A stretch of DNA of 64,000 bases, from NCBI GenBank assembly GCA_002373775.1, contig DFJW01000018.1, positions 52,309 to 116,308 of the forward strand, given 5' to 3'. The stretch is from Ruminococcus flavefaciens (GTDB lineage Bacteria > Bacillota > Clostridia > Oscillospirales > Ruminococcaceae). Of this stretch, positions 51,568 to 59,987 are shown piece after piece. A program made the position numbers and the translations under genes. Within the stretch, counting starts at the first letter, position 1; each line of letters opens with the position of its first letter. The notes under the pieces were generated by a model. It was not told where the DNA came from. It saw nothing but the letters and a program-made list of their open reading frames with translations, and made no database searches.

Positions 51568-52026
51568 TCACGCATTATTTTCTTCTTTGAGTTCATTCAG
51601 TCTGTCGCATAGCTTGGCAAGTGCGGAACAGTAGGCAGTAGTTTCTTCATCTGTCAGGCACTCGAACAGCCTGAACACGAAACGCTGATCCTGACCGTCT
51701 TTTTTTGTGCGAAGATGTTCAGCAGCCTCCGTCTTGACGAGACGTATAGCGCGTTTGTCCTTCTGGTCAGGAACAACGTTCAGAAATCCTTTATCAATGA
51801 GCCGGTCTACTATCTGACGCATGCTCTGGTGGGTGACACCGGACATCTCCGCAATTTGCTTCAGAGTAGGCGGTTCCGGAAAAGCGTCTATCATAGTGAT
51901 AGCCAGCCACTGCTTAGCGGTTATATCCTCAAATCCGCTGTCCATAATAGCCTGAAGCCTGTTAGCGCAGATAAAGATGTTGACATATGCTATGAGCCGC
52001 TGATCCATGTTATCAAAATCGTACAT
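51568..52026 (-). CDS. MarR-family repressor
   Basis: 152 residues. The winged helix-turn-helix has 'TLKQIAEMSGVTHQSMRQIVDRLIDKGFL' and wing 'PDQKDKRAIRLVKT'. SD GAGG precedes ATG. The promoter region carries AGTATACT repeats, one overlapping the -10, which fits autorepression of the marR-flavodoxin operon. Confidence 0.9.
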   Translation of the reverse strand: MYDFDNMDQRLIAYVNIFICANRLQAIMDSGFEDITAKQWLAITMIDAFPEPPTLKQIAEMSGVTHQSMRQIVDRLIDKGFLNVVPDQKDKRAIRLVKTEAAEHLRTKKDGQDQRFVFRLFECLTDEETTAYCSALAKLCDRLNELKEENNA

Positions 52027-52053
52027 GAGAACCTCCTCAGAATTAAAAAGGCA

Positions 52054-52101
52054 GTATACTTCCTATAAATGCAGTATACTACCTTTTTTCACTTTTGTCA
52101 A
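52054..52101 (-). promoter_or_regulatory. MarR promoter and likely operator
   Basis: On the minus strand: -35 TTGACA (52096-52101), 16-bp spacer, -10 TATACT (52074-52079). The near-palindrome AGTATAC occurs at 52074-52080 and AGTATACT at 52054-52061, 20 bases apart, about two helical turns. Both are embedded in GCAGTATAC. Confidence 0.7.
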
Positions 52102-52123
52102 TAGTTGAACGTAATATTTTCTA

Positions 52124-52152
52124 TTGACTTTTGCAGGAATATGGGGTATTAT
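52124..52152 (+). promoter_or_regulatory. Promoter of LRAT-domain gene
   Basis: -35 TTGACT (52124-52129), 17-bp spacer, -10 TATTAT (52147-52152). Confidence 0.7.
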
Positions 52153-52237
52153 TTAAGTAACAAGATACAGTCTTATCCGTCTTCCGGAAATATATATTGT
52201 CCGGATTTTTGTGCAGTAATTTCAGGAGGTGAGCCTA

Positions 52238-53488
52238 TTGTCTATATTTGATAATCATAAGAACAAGAGATCGTTCAACATCCCTATGAAAACGCTTGGC
52301 GGCGAGATATGCTGGGATACGATAAGAGAGAATAAGAATTACAGACTTCAGCAGCATCAGATCACAAGACACTGCCGCATCCTGACAAATGATAATGTAC
52401 GAATTGCAAACGGTTCAGAAGAGAGCATGATCGCTGAATTTGAAAAACTTGACCAAAGAGAAAAAGCCGGACTTGGCATGAAGGCGACGTATGTAAACAT
52501 CAAAGCACCGACACTTGGCGGTGAAGTGTGGTGGGATACGGTACTTAATAAAAGCGGCTATTCATTACAGTGTCATAAGATCGACAAGCATTGGAGGATA
52601 CTTGACAGTAAGGACATTCGTATCGCACATGGAAAAGAACTGGAAATGCGGCAGATATTCTCAGACCTGACCACCGGGAAAAGTGATCCGGATTCAATAA
52701 AAAAACAAATTGGTAAGAAGCCGAGAGCGACATTAGGAGGGAAAGCATACTGGGAAGATAAACGTACAGAAGGCATATATCGTTTGCAGCAAAACATTCT
52801 TTTCAAAAACTGCCGTATACTTGATCCCAGAGATGTTTGTGTAGCATCTGGCAGGTATGAGATGATGGATCTCAAACTTGATGAACTGATAAAGATCAAC
52901 AATACTATCAGGCTGCCGGAATTCGGAGACATAATAGGCGTATGCCGCGGATTTGCATACGATCATTACGGAGTTTATGAGAATGACGATTCCGTAATAG
53001 AATTTGCAGATACTGATGATGATATGGGGAATCCTATCATTCATAGGACGACTCTGAGCAAGTTTATCGGATCATCCAAGAAATGTTTTGTACTTGTTTT
53101 TCCGTCTTCATATGGTATACCGGGAAAACTGATGTTTTCACCTGATGTGCCGATCCATGAACGATCAAATGGAAGTATAGTACAAAACATAATTGCATTT
53201 GTAAAAAGCATAAACTTAGATGCCGAGAGATACCTTGATTATTGCGATGAAGCTCTGGATACATACGCACATTATCATCTCTATTCACCGGAAGAAACAG
53301 TACGCAGGGCAAAAAGCTGCATCGGAAAAACCAATTTCGGAAACGGCGACGGCGGATATGCACTGCACAGAAACAACTGCGAACATTTTGCTATCTGGTG
53401 CAAAACCGGACTGAGGCAGTCTTTACAGGCAGAGGGCGGGATTATGCGTAAATTCAGAGCAATGGATGTATTCGGTAATGAAGCATAA
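52238..53488 (+). CDS. LRAT-domain protein with three WD/GG repeats
   Basis: 416 residues, no signal peptide. Three imperfect repeats of about 55-70 residues begin 'TLGGEICWDT', 'TLGGEVWWDT' and 'TLGGKAYWED' and share a later 'CRIL/WRIL..DVRIA.G' segment. From about residue 228 an LRAT (NlpC/P60-like) fold follows: His in 'YDHYGVYE', Cys in 'HRNNCEHFAIWC' near 379. Such domains transfer acyl groups or hydrolyse thioester or amide bonds. The repeat is not a family I recognise. Start TTG 52238 with SD AGGAGG at 8 nt is preferred; the GTG at 52229 lies in the SD. Confidence 0.8.
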   Translation: MSIFDNHKNKRSFNIPMKTLGGEICWDTIRENKNYRLQQHQITRHCRILTNDNVRIANGSEESMIAEFEKLDQREKAGLGMKATYVNIKAPTLGGEVWWDTVLNKSGYSLQCHKIDKHWRILDSKDIRIAHGKELEMRQIFSDLTTGKSDPDSIKKQIGKKPRATLGGKAYWEDKRTEGIYRLQQNILFKNCRILDPRDVCVASGRYEMMDLKLDELIKINNTIRLPEFGDIIGVCRGFAYDHYGVYENDDSVIEFADTDDDMGNPIIHRTTLSKFIGSSKKCFVLVFPSSYGIPGKLMFSPDVPIHERSNGSIVQNIIAFVKSINLDAERYLDYCDEALDTYAHYHLYSPEETVRRAKSCIGKTNFGNGDGGYALHRNNCEHFAIWCKTGLRQSLQAEGGIMRKFRAMDVFGNEA

Positions 53489-53535
53489 CTCCCGGCAAAG
53501 ATCATACCGAGACCGAAAAAGGAGATGTCACTGCT

Positions 53536-54108
53536 ATGTATCATTGCAGGATGCTGACAGAAAGCGAGATAGCAGATACTTACAACAGGTATATGAGATA
53601 CGACTTCCCAAAAGACGAGTTAAAGCCGCTTTCGCGGATATTGAGTTCTCTTGAAAAAGATGAGTATATCTGTTACGGCATATTCGAAGGGGATGAACTC
53701 TGTGGATACGCTTACTTTGTTTCCTTGACAGAAGACGGAAAGAAGTACTGCCTGCTTGATTATTTTGCCACAGTAAACGGACTCAGAGGGCAGGGGATAG
53801 GCACTGAATTCCTTAATATGCTCTACGATGAATTCAAAGGTGTTGAAGCGCTGCTCTGTGAAGCTGAGAGTACGAATACCGCTGTCAGAAGTGAAGCTGA
53901 TATAAGGAGACGGCGTATAGCTTTCTATCTGCGCAACAGATTCATAGATACAGGTGTGACGGCATCTGTTTTCGGAGTGGAGTTTGTCATCCTGGAACTT
54001 GATCTGAATAAGGATCACTCCGGAGATGAGATCAGAAGTTATTACTCCCGATTATATAAGAGCTTTCTTCCCGAAAGGTTTTACAATAAGTTCGTCAAGA
54101 TAAATTAA
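53536..54108 (+). CDS. GNAT-family N-acetyltransferase
   Basis: 190 residues. Acetyl-CoA motif 'RGQGIGTEFLNML' preceded by 'YFATVNGLRG'. An unusual insert, 'SEADIRRRRIAFYLRNRF', lies before the final strands. Substrate unknown. It starts 47 nt after the LRAT gene and may be in its operon. Confidence 0.85.
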   Translation: MYHCRMLTESEIADTYNRYMRYDFPKDELKPLSRILSSLEKDEYICYGIFEGDELCGYAYFVSLTEDGKKYCLLDYFATVNGLRGQGIGTEFLNMLYDEFKGVEALLCEAESTNTAVRSEADIRRRRIAFYLRNRFIDTGVTASVFGVEFVILELDLNKDHSGDEIRSYYSRLYKSFLPERFYNKFVKIN

Positions 54109-54109
54109 A

Positions 54110-54155
54110 AGCATATCACCTCAAGTCAGCAAATGCTGAAGAGGTGATATGCTTT
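54110..54155. terminator. Bidirectional terminator between GNAT and LMW-PTP genes
   Basis: AAAGCATATCACCTC / GAGGTGATATGCTTT stem with a 14-15-nt loop. Confidence 0.82.
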
Positions 54156-54200
54156 AATTATTCTCATGTGAATAGTTTCACAGAAGGATACCGAACAGGA

Positions 54201-54659
54201 TCACTTCCCTTGATAAAGGTGCCGGAGAAGCCCCTTGCAGCCTTCTTCAATATCGGAGAAAGCTGTGCCGAAATCGCGGCTGTACCACGGATCGGAAACA
54301 TCGTCACCACGCCCTGCAAAGGTGAGAAGCTTGTATATCTTCCCGTCCTTGTCACTTCCGAAAATGCGGTTCATATTGCGGATATTGGCAGTGTCCATGC
54401 CGATAAAACAGTCGTACTTATCGTAGTCGGACTTTCTAAGCTGCACCGCTGTCTTTCCGGAACAGCCTATACCGTGCTTTGCAAGCTCGGACTTTGCAGG
54501 CGGATATACTGGATTGCCAAGTTCTTCGGTGCTGGTCGCACTTGAAGCTATATAGAATTCACCGGACAGTCCGCTGTCCGAGACCAGCTTCTTCATTATA
54601 AACTCTGCCATAGGTGATCTGCAAATATTACCATGACACACAAACATTATCCTTATCAT
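54201..54659 (-). CDS. Low-molecular-weight protein tyrosine phosphatase
   Basis: 152 residues. P-loop 'VCHGNICRSPMAEF' (C-x5-R) at residues 7-20 and the general-acid loop 'DVSDPWYSRDF' near 125. It dephosphorylates phosphotyrosine or arsenate-like substrates; partners are unknown. Its start overlaps the carbonic anhydrase stop by 4 bases. Confidence 0.92.
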   Translation of the reverse strand: MIRIMFVCHGNICRSPMAEFIMKKLVSDSGLSGEFYIASSATSTEELGNPVYPPAKSELAKHGIGCSGKTAVQLRKSDYDKYDCFIGMDTANIRNMNRIFGSDKDGKIYKLLTFAGRGDDVSDPWYSRDFGTAFSDIEEGCKGLLRHLYQGK

Positions 54660-55225
54660 AAAAACTCGACCTCTCCGTTTTCAAGGTGATATATTGCCCC
54701 CATCACCTTCAGACCGTACTCCAGCTCGTCCTTTTGTATCTGTAGGCTGTGCTCGATGATCTCACAGCTGTGCTTGACGTTGAGGCAGCATGCCTTGACT
54801 TCATCCTTTTCGTCACCGATAGCCTTCACGATCTCGTCGGTTATGAACTTGATATATCCGTCAGGTTCGTGATTCATAGCCGCATCCACAGCTCCGCAGT
54901 GGTCGTGACCGAGGACCACGATAAGTCCTGTGCCGAGATGTTCAGCGGCATATTCGATGCTTCCGAGCTGGTGTGAGTCGATAACATTGCCGGCAACTCT
55001 GATAACAAAAAGGTCTCCGATACCTGCTGAGAATATAAGCTCAGGAACTACTCTCGAATCCGAGCAAGTTATGATTATAGCATAAGGCTGCTGACCGTTC
55101 CGGCTGAATCTCAGCAGGTTCTCAGGCGATACATCGTTACTGAGTTCATCTGACATGATATATTTCTGATTCCCGATAATGAGACGTTTCTTAGCTTCAT
55201 CAGCGGTTATTCTATATGACTGCAT
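54656..55225 (-). CDS. Beta-class carbonic anhydrase
   Basis: 189 residues. The zinc ligands are in 'CSDSRVVPE' (Cys with Asp-Arg dyad) and 'GHDHCGAVDAAM' (His, Cys). It interconverts CO2 and bicarbonate in the cytoplasm, feeding carboxylases. SD GAGGTAAC precedes ATG. Confidence 0.93.
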   Translation of the reverse strand: MQSYRITADEAKKRLIIGNQKYIMSDELSNDVSPENLLRFSRNGQQPYAIIITCSDSRVVPELIFSAGIGDLFVIRVAGNVIDSHQLGSIEYAAEHLGTGLIVVLGHDHCGAVDAAMNHEPDGYIKFITDEIVKAIGDEKDEVKACCLNVKHSCEIIEHSLQIQKDELEYGLKVMGAIYHLENGEVEFL

Positions 55226-55356
55226 AGCTGTTACCTCACTTTAAAAAATGCAGTAGTCCATAGTACATCCGAGGATCTCTCTGCACCACATTCTCTCCTT
55301 ATTATATCATTTTCCGGACGAGTTGTAAATGCCGATCTGCATTGCGATCAGATTTT

Positions 55357-56064
55357 TTAGTGGTCGTACTGCTCTGCGCCTTTCAGATACAGTCTGCAAG
55401 TGATACGGTAGGAAAGAAAATACAGCGCAAGGCATGTGACCAGACAGACCGACAGTGCCAGCGGACTTTTCTGTACATTTATCACTTTTCTGCACATCCT
55501 GATGAGTCTGTCACAGTTCTCTGTATTCAGTATCAGAAATGCAGACAGAATGCCAGTACATGTGACTATACAGATCATTTTGATGATACTGCCTTTCTTG
55601 CTGCCGAAACGGTAGACGAACGGGATGTCAATGGCGCGGAAGAGTATCTGCACAAAACAGAGCTGAGCAGAGATGCTGCTGATCTGTCCGGCATATGCCT
55701 TTCCAATATCGGAAGCTGCTGCACAGTATCCCATATCCACACACTTCAGTGATAATTGAAACAGCACGATCATCGCTAATATCAGCTCATATTTCACACG
55801 GAGAAAGCCCTTGTAACCGTCAGCCGATGCGGTTACCCAGTACGCCCAGAGTTTTCGGTCGTCACCGCGCAATACCATCATCTGCAAAGAACCTGCCGCA
55901 AGAAATCCTGCGATAAGTCCGCCGATCCGTATGGGAGACTTGCCCATGACCGGTATCTCACTGTGCATGAAAAGTAAAGCGATCACCGGTGCAAAGCCGC
56001 AGAGTATCATGGATAAGATAAACCAGCGGTTCTGCTTCCATTCCTTGTAAACAAATCCCGTCAT
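55357..56064 (-). CDS. ABC permease, last gene of YtrA-type operon
   Basis: 235 residues with about six TMs, starting 'MTGFVYKEWKQNRWF'. Its first base overlaps the stop of the preceding permease. It is probably the second membrane subunit of the exporter controlled by the GntR/YtrA regulator. Confidence 0.75.
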   Translation of the reverse strand: MTGFVYKEWKQNRWFILSMILCGFAPVIALLFMHSEIPVMGKSPIRIGGLIAGFLAAGSLQMMVLRGDDRKLWAYWVTASADGYKGFLRVKYELILAMIVLFQLSLKCVDMGYCAAASDIGKAYAGQISSISAQLCFVQILFRAIDIPFVYRFGSKKGSIIKMICIVTCTGILSAFLILNTENCDRLIRMCRKVINVQKSPLALSVCLVTCLALYFLSYRITCRLYLKGAEQYDH

Positions 56065-56840
56065 TACGGCTCTCTCCTTTCACGTGACCGCCACATCACG
56101 AGGAAGAACAAGGCACATAGCACTGCAAACGCAATAACGATACAAAGTGTTGTTTTTCCTGAGCCTAACGCATTCACGAACTTGTTAAATGCTTCGTCCG
56201 GGATAAGATGGTCGCCCTCAGCAGGAGGATCTGCGGCTTTATCTTTTTTAAAAAGACCTGTCCTTACTGAAAACAGATTAACAACTTTAATTATCAGCCC
56301 AGCACCGATAAATGCGATAAAACCAACAACAGCCAAGTCATTTTTCGTTTTTGCAAACATGATGATATAGCTGTACAGCACATCTATCAGCATCACAGCA
56401 CAGACTGCACCGAGATAAATATTCAGCATAAGACCAAAGGCATTGTAATCTGCCGTTATGCTGTATATCATAGCAAATGCCGCTGACAGAAGTCCGAAGA
56501 AAAGGATAAGCATAAGCTTCACCAGCAGATCGGCAACTGCCTGCTGTCTTGCTGTCGGCGGAAGGACATAGGAATACCGCTTCCAGCCTGAACTTATATC
56601 CGCTTTCTGCAAGCCGTTGTTGGTGCCTGCCAGAAAACCGCCTGTCAGTGAGACTGTTCCAACGAACAGCAGTATTATTTCGACTGGCGTATCCTCGCCC
56701 TCATCAGGCTTTGAAAAACCGCCGAGCATGATCGGTGTCAGCATAAGCAGCGCCAGCAGAAGAAACAGTATCAGCATCAGGAGAAAACGCCTGCGTGTCA
56801 GTTTTAATTCACGGAAAACAAGTGAACTGTACATTTTCAT
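56064..56840 (-). CDS. ABC permease of YtrA-type operon
   Basis: 258 residues, about six TMs, N-terminal 'LVFRELKLTRRRFLLML'. ATG 56840 overlaps the ATPase stop (TGATG) with SD AAGGAG, and is preferred to GTG codons just upstream. Confidence 0.8.
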   Translation of the reverse strand: MKMYSSLVFRELKLTRRRFLLMLILFLLLALLMLTPIMLGGFSKPDEGEDTPVEIILLFVGTVSLTGGFLAGTNNGLQKADISSGWKRYSYVLPPTARQQAVADLLVKLMLILFFGLLSAAFAMIYSITADYNAFGLMLNIYLGAVCAVMLIDVLYSYIIMFAKTKNDLAVVGFIAFIGAGLIIKVVNLFSVRTGLFKKDKAADPPAEGDHLIPDEAFNKFVNALGSGKTTLCIVIAFAVLCALFFLVMWRSRERREP

Positions 56841-57718
56841 CACGACCACTCCTTTGCATCCCTGTGAACGTAGTAGAGCATGATATCGTCAAGACTTGCC
56901 GGATCGATCACGCAGTCACGGTACTTATACCCTGCATTCTCACGGTCATTCACCATGACCTCTGCGCCAAAGTTGTTCAGGCGAATGCTGATTATATCTT
57001 CGGCATCTATCTCTTGTATCTTGTCCTTGTCACATTTGAGGATGCCGTGCTGTTCGATGATCTCATCCTTGTAACCGGTCAGCAGAATACTTCCCTTGTC
57101 GATGAAAGTCACCATATCGGCGATCTTTTCAAGGTCAGAGGTGATATGAGATGACATCAGGATAGAGCGCTCACCGTTTTGAAGATACTCCATAAAGATG
57201 TGCAGGATCTCATCACGGACAACGGGATCAAGACCTGTAGTTACCTCATCCATGACAAGAAGTTCCGCATTGTGGGAGAGTGCACAGGCTATCTGCAATT
57301 TCATCTTCATGCCCTTTGAAAACTGCCCGATCTTCTTTCTGGCAGGGAGCTGAAAACGCTCTAAATACTGCGTATATACAGCGTTATCCCACTCGGGATA
57401 CATGCCCTCGAATATCTTCGCCATATCCTTTGCATTGAAAATATTATGGAACGGCAGTTCGTCAAAGACGACGGCGATACGCTTTTTTATCGCTGTCTCG
57501 TCTTTCACATGGTCCAGTCCCAGCAGACGTATCTCACCGCTGTCGATGTCCGTGATGTGCAGCAAACTGCGGATAGTTGTGGTCTTTCCGGCGCCGTTCT
57601 GTCCGATAAAGCCCATGATACAGCCCTTAGGTACATCAAAGCTGATATTTTCGAGCGTAAAGCCGTCATAACGCTTGGTAACGCCCTTGATCTCAATCGC
57701 ATTTTCATATGCGTTCAT
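56840..57718 (-). CDS. ABC exporter ATPase (YtrB-like)
   Basis: 292 residues. Walker A GQNGAGKTT, signature 'FSKGMKMKLQIACALS' (variant LSGGQ typical of this group), Walker B 'LLVMDEVTTGLD', H-loop 'MSSHITSD'. Starts 2 nt after the regulator. In Bacillus the YtrA-F system responds to cell-wall-active antibiotics; the same role here is inferred. Confidence 0.88.
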   Translation of the reverse strand: MNAYENAIEIKGVTKRYDGFTLENISFDVPKGCIMGFIGQNGAGKTTTIRSLLHITDIDSGEIRLLGLDHVKDETAIKKRIAVVFDELPFHNIFNAKDMAKIFEGMYPEWDNAVYTQYLERFQLPARKKIGQFSKGMKMKLQIACALSHNAELLVMDEVTTGLDPVVRDEILHIFMEYLQNGERSILMSSHITSDLEKIADMVTFIDKGSILLTGYKDEIIEQHGILKCDKDKIQEIDAEDIISIRLNNFGAEVMVNDRENAGYKYRDCVIDPASLDDIMLYYVHRDAKEWS

Positions 57719-57719
57719 G

Positions 57720-58094
57720 TCATTCCCCTCCGTTTACAAGGTCAAGAAGTTCATGGAGTTCATCCATCGTGATGCCAGCCTTGCGAGCAGTGTCACCAGC
57801 TTCCATAAGCAGGGATTCGATACGCTTTATCTGTTCCTCACGATACAGCTCCAGATTCTGCGCCTTTACAAAAGAGCCTCTGCCTGTATACGACTCAATA
57901 AAGCCGTCGCGTTCAAGTTCCTCGTAGGCGCGTTTCGTTGTCATGAAACTGATACGGAGCTCAGTGGCAAGCACCCTCATAGACGGCAGTGCTTCGCCCT
58001 CTTTGAGTTTTCCCTCCAGTATCATCGTCTTGATCTGGTTTGCGATCTGCAAATATATCGGCTCACCAGATGAGTTACTGATGTTGATATTCAT
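57720..58094 (-). CDS. GntR-family repressor (YtrA type)
   Basis: 124 residues. The wHTH 'PIYLQIANQIKTMILEGKL' and 'LRISFMTTKRAYEELERDGFIESYTGRGSFV' is followed by only a short helical tail of about 45 residues, which defines the YtrA subfamily. Probably represses its own operon through the inverted repeat at 58163-58185. Confidence 0.92.
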   Translation of the reverse strand: MNINISNSSGEPIYLQIANQIKTMILEGKLKEGEALPSMRVLATELRISFMTTKRAYEELERDGFIESYTGRGSFVKAQNLELYREEQIKRIESLLMEAGDTARKAGITMDELHELLDLVNGGE

Positions 58095-58162
58095 TTAAGT
58101 GTACACTCCTTGTGGTTATATAGCTTTGCTGCACATTCCGGACTGTATCAGTAAAGTCTAAA

Positions 58163-58213
58163 TTGTATAACTACTATGTATACAATTATAGCAGGCGCTT
58201 TACAGTTTGTCAA
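58163..58213 (-). promoter_or_regulatory. Promoter and operator of the YtrA-type operon
   Basis: On the minus strand: -35 TTGACA (58208-58213), 17-bp spacer, -10 TATAAT (58185-58190). TTGTATA (58163-58169) and TATACAA (58179-58185) form an inverted repeat abutting the -10, at the transcription start. Confidence 0.78.
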
Positions 58214-58231
58214 GTGTTTTTTTATAAAAAT

Positions 58232-58267
58232 AAAAAAACAGGAAGATGCCTCGGAAAAGCATCTTCC
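58232..58267 (-). terminator. Terminator after SAM-riboswitch-controlled gene
   Basis: On the minus strand GGAAGATGC / GCATCTTCC with a 9-nt loop, then TGTTTTTTT. Confidence 0.88.
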
Positions 58268-58289
58268 TTTAAGGTTGATAAATTCTATT

Positions 58290-58604
58290 CTAAAAATGGA
58301 AACCTGATTCTTTGCAAAGACACTCCTCCTCATCATTGACATAGCTGAGAAAGCTGACTTTTCTCGGACAAGAGCCAGTTCCTGAAGAGAAAGACAGACA
58401 CCATACAAACAGCGGCAGATGTCCCATTTCACCGTTGCTGTGTACGGCGATTACATAGCCGAATTTCCACCTCTCTAACGGAAGTTCACCGAAGTGGAAG
58501 CCTTCAGTTGCAGCCATACGTGCAAACTCATTCCATGTCTCCTCACTGTTGAGATAAACCCACACCTTCTCGTCGCATCCTAACAATTCTCTGATCGTAC
58601 GCAT
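58290..58604 (-). CDS. Unknown 104-residue protein under SAM riboswitch
   Basis: No signal or TM. It begins MRTIRELLGCDEKVWVYLN, has 'EGFHFGELPLERWKFGYVIAVHS' and 'MGHLPLFVWCLSF' in the middle, and ends Cys- and Glu-rich. I do not recognise the family. ATG 58604 has SD AAGGAG. It is the only gene between its promoter and terminator and is preceded by a SAM-I-type riboswitch with an intrinsic terminator, so it should be made when SAM is low. That suggests a role in methionine, cysteine or SAM metabolism. Confidence 0.7.
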   Translation of the reverse strand: MRTIRELLGCDEKVWVYLNSEETWNEFARMAATEGFHFGELPLERWKFGYVIAVHSNGEMGHLPLFVWCLSFSSGTGSCPRKVSFLSYVNDEEECLCKESGFHF

Positions 58605-58642
58605 TAAATATGCACTCCTTATAAAATATTCCATAAGAGTAC

Positions 58643-58778
58643 AAAAAAGCGATCCCATCGTAACGACAGGATCGCTGAACAAGCATCATTATCATCCCAT
58701 CGTTCAAGCTTTAGCACCTTACGTCTTCGCAGGCTGCTGTACGGTCAACGGGCTTGTCCCTCGCGTACTCTTTATGGT
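58643..58778 (-). promoter_or_regulatory. SAM-I-type riboswitch with terminator
   Basis: On the minus strand the aptamer has the S-box core: AAGAG, P2 closed by GTACG/CGTAC around GAGGGAC..GCCC, then GAC, P3 as GCAGCC...GGTGC, and AAGGTGCTAAA. P1 can form from ATACCAT and ATGGGAT. No P4 of usual size is visible. The expression platform is a terminator, GCGATCC/GGATCGC (58649-58675) with a six-T run. ATCCCATCGT (plus strand) occurs twice, at 58652 and 58694, so the 5' terminator arm can pair either with the terminator 3' arm or with the P1 3' strand, the classic on/off switch. Confidence 0.85.
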
Positions 58779-58784
58779 ATTCCC

Positions 58785-58813
58785 ATCATAACATAGAATC
58801 CTGAGATTGTCAA
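58785..58813 (-). promoter_or_regulatory. Promoter of the SAM-riboswitch transcript
   Basis: On the minus strand: -35 TTGACA (58808-58813), 17-bp spacer, -10 TATGAT (58785-58790). Confidence 0.78.
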
Positions 58814-58827
58814 GTAGTTTTTTTCTC

Positions 58828-58907
58828 GATCGGTCGACCGCAGTAGCGGTCGCTGATGCGATATCGCACTTCTGCTTATATTTTCGGGATAAGTGCGATC
58901 CTATTCA
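58828..58907. other. Two hairpins in intergenic region
   Basis: GACCGC-AGTA-GCGGTC and a long imperfect stem GATATCGCACTT.../...AAGTGCGATC. On the minus strand the region reads ATAAGCAG followed by hairpins, loosely like elements A and B, but the first stem is different. It has no T run downstream on either strand. The bases up to 58990 hold no gene. Confidence 0.4.
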
Positions 58908-59029
58908 AATACGGACAGCTGATTCCCGGTGAATAACTATGGAAGCTGTTCATTTGTCGCTTGAAAAACGACCACTTTTTTCTTAATATGTGGTATACTG
59001 TAATCATTAAAGAAAAGGAGGTATTCGAT

Positions 59030-59863
59030 ATGATCGGAGCATTATTAGGTGATATGATAGGTGCACCCTATGAGTTTGACAGGGGTGACAAAACAAAGGA
59101 TTTTCCGCTTTTCAGCAAGCGTTCAGAGTTTACTGACGATTCCGTTATGACGATTGCCGTCGCTGAGGCACTGCTCGTCACTCTCGGACAGCCCGATGAG
59201 AACATCACTGCGGCACTGGTTTCATATATACAGAAGTGGGGCAGGAAATATCCGAATGCCGGATACGGCATTATGTTCAGCCATTGGCTGCACGAAACGG
59301 AACCGAAGCCGTACGGCAGCTTCGGAAATGGCTCAGCGATGAGAGTTTCTTCTGTTGGCTGGCTGTTCGATGATCTCGAAACAACTCGTCATATTGCGGC
59401 GCTGACTGCATCTGTGTCCCACAACCACATGGAAGGGATCAAGGGGGCAGAGGCGATCGCCAGTGCGGTCTTTCTTGCCAGAACAGGAAGCGGTAAGGAA
59501 GAGATCAAGACCTACATTATAGATGAGTTCGGTTATGACCTCTCACGCACCTGCGATGAGATCAGACCGGGATATCATCATGTGGAAAGCTGTCAGGAAA
59601 CTGTGCCGGAAGCGATAACCGCTTTTCTGGAAGGTCAGGATTTTGAAGATGTTATCCGTACAGCTGTATCGCTCGGCGGTGACTGTGATACTCTCACTTG
59701 TATCGCCGGCAGTATGGCAGAGGCGTTTTACGGCGTGCCTGAAGAGTTGGCGGCAGAATGCAGAAAACGTCTGCCGGAGGACATGATCGCAGTACTTGAC
59801 TGCTTTTCACAGAGCATGCCGTCACACCAGCCTTTTCACGATGAATCTCTTGACGAGAACTGA
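59030..59863 (+). CDS. ADP-ribosylglycohydrolase (DraG family)
   Basis: 277 residues. It removes ADP-ribose from proteins or small molecules using two Mg ions. 'GALLGDMIGAPYEF', 'FTDDSVMTIAVAEAL' (metal Asp pair), 'SVSHNHMEGIKGAEA' and C-terminal 'SLGGDCDTLTCIAGSMAEA' are the family motifs. ATG 59030 with SD AAAGGAGG is preferred over upstream ATGs that overlap the likely -10 (TATACT near 58993). No ADP-ribosyltransferase is nearby, so the target is unknown. Confidence 0.9.
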   Translation: MIGALLGDMIGAPYEFDRGDKTKDFPLFSKRSEFTDDSVMTIAVAEALLVTLGQPDENITAALVSYIQKWGRKYPNAGYGIMFSHWLHETEPKPYGSFGNGSAMRVSSVGWLFDDLETTRHIAALTASVSHNHMEGIKGAEAIASAVFLARTGSGKEEIKTYIIDEFGYDLSRTCDEIRPGYHHVESCQETVPEAITAFLEGQDFEDVIRTAVSLGGDCDTLTCIAGSMAEAFYGVPEELAAECRKRLPEDMIAVLDCFSQSMPSHQPFHDESLDEN

Positions 59864-59987
59864 TAGAAAAAGCGATTGACATTACTATGCTGATGACAGC
59901 AATGAAAAACTTGCTGCGCTCTCGGAATGATCCGCCAGAGTATGCATGCCGACGGTCATTATGAGAATGCACATGTAGCTGATTTAT
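59864..59987 (+). pseudogene. Possible gene remnant after DraG gene
   Basis: Two short frames, 'DDSNEKLAALSE' and then 'MIRQSMHADGHYENAHVADLFRTD', would join into one protein-like stretch by a single frameshift near 59927. It may be a decayed gene end. Evidence is composition only. Confidence 0.25.

Noticed and set aside
58828-58890. Third copy of RNA elements A/B on the minus strand
   Set aside because: It shares ATAAGCAG and a GACCGC/GCGGTC stem, but the first hairpin is unlike the others and the ATAAG is part of a different long stem. Similarity may be chance.
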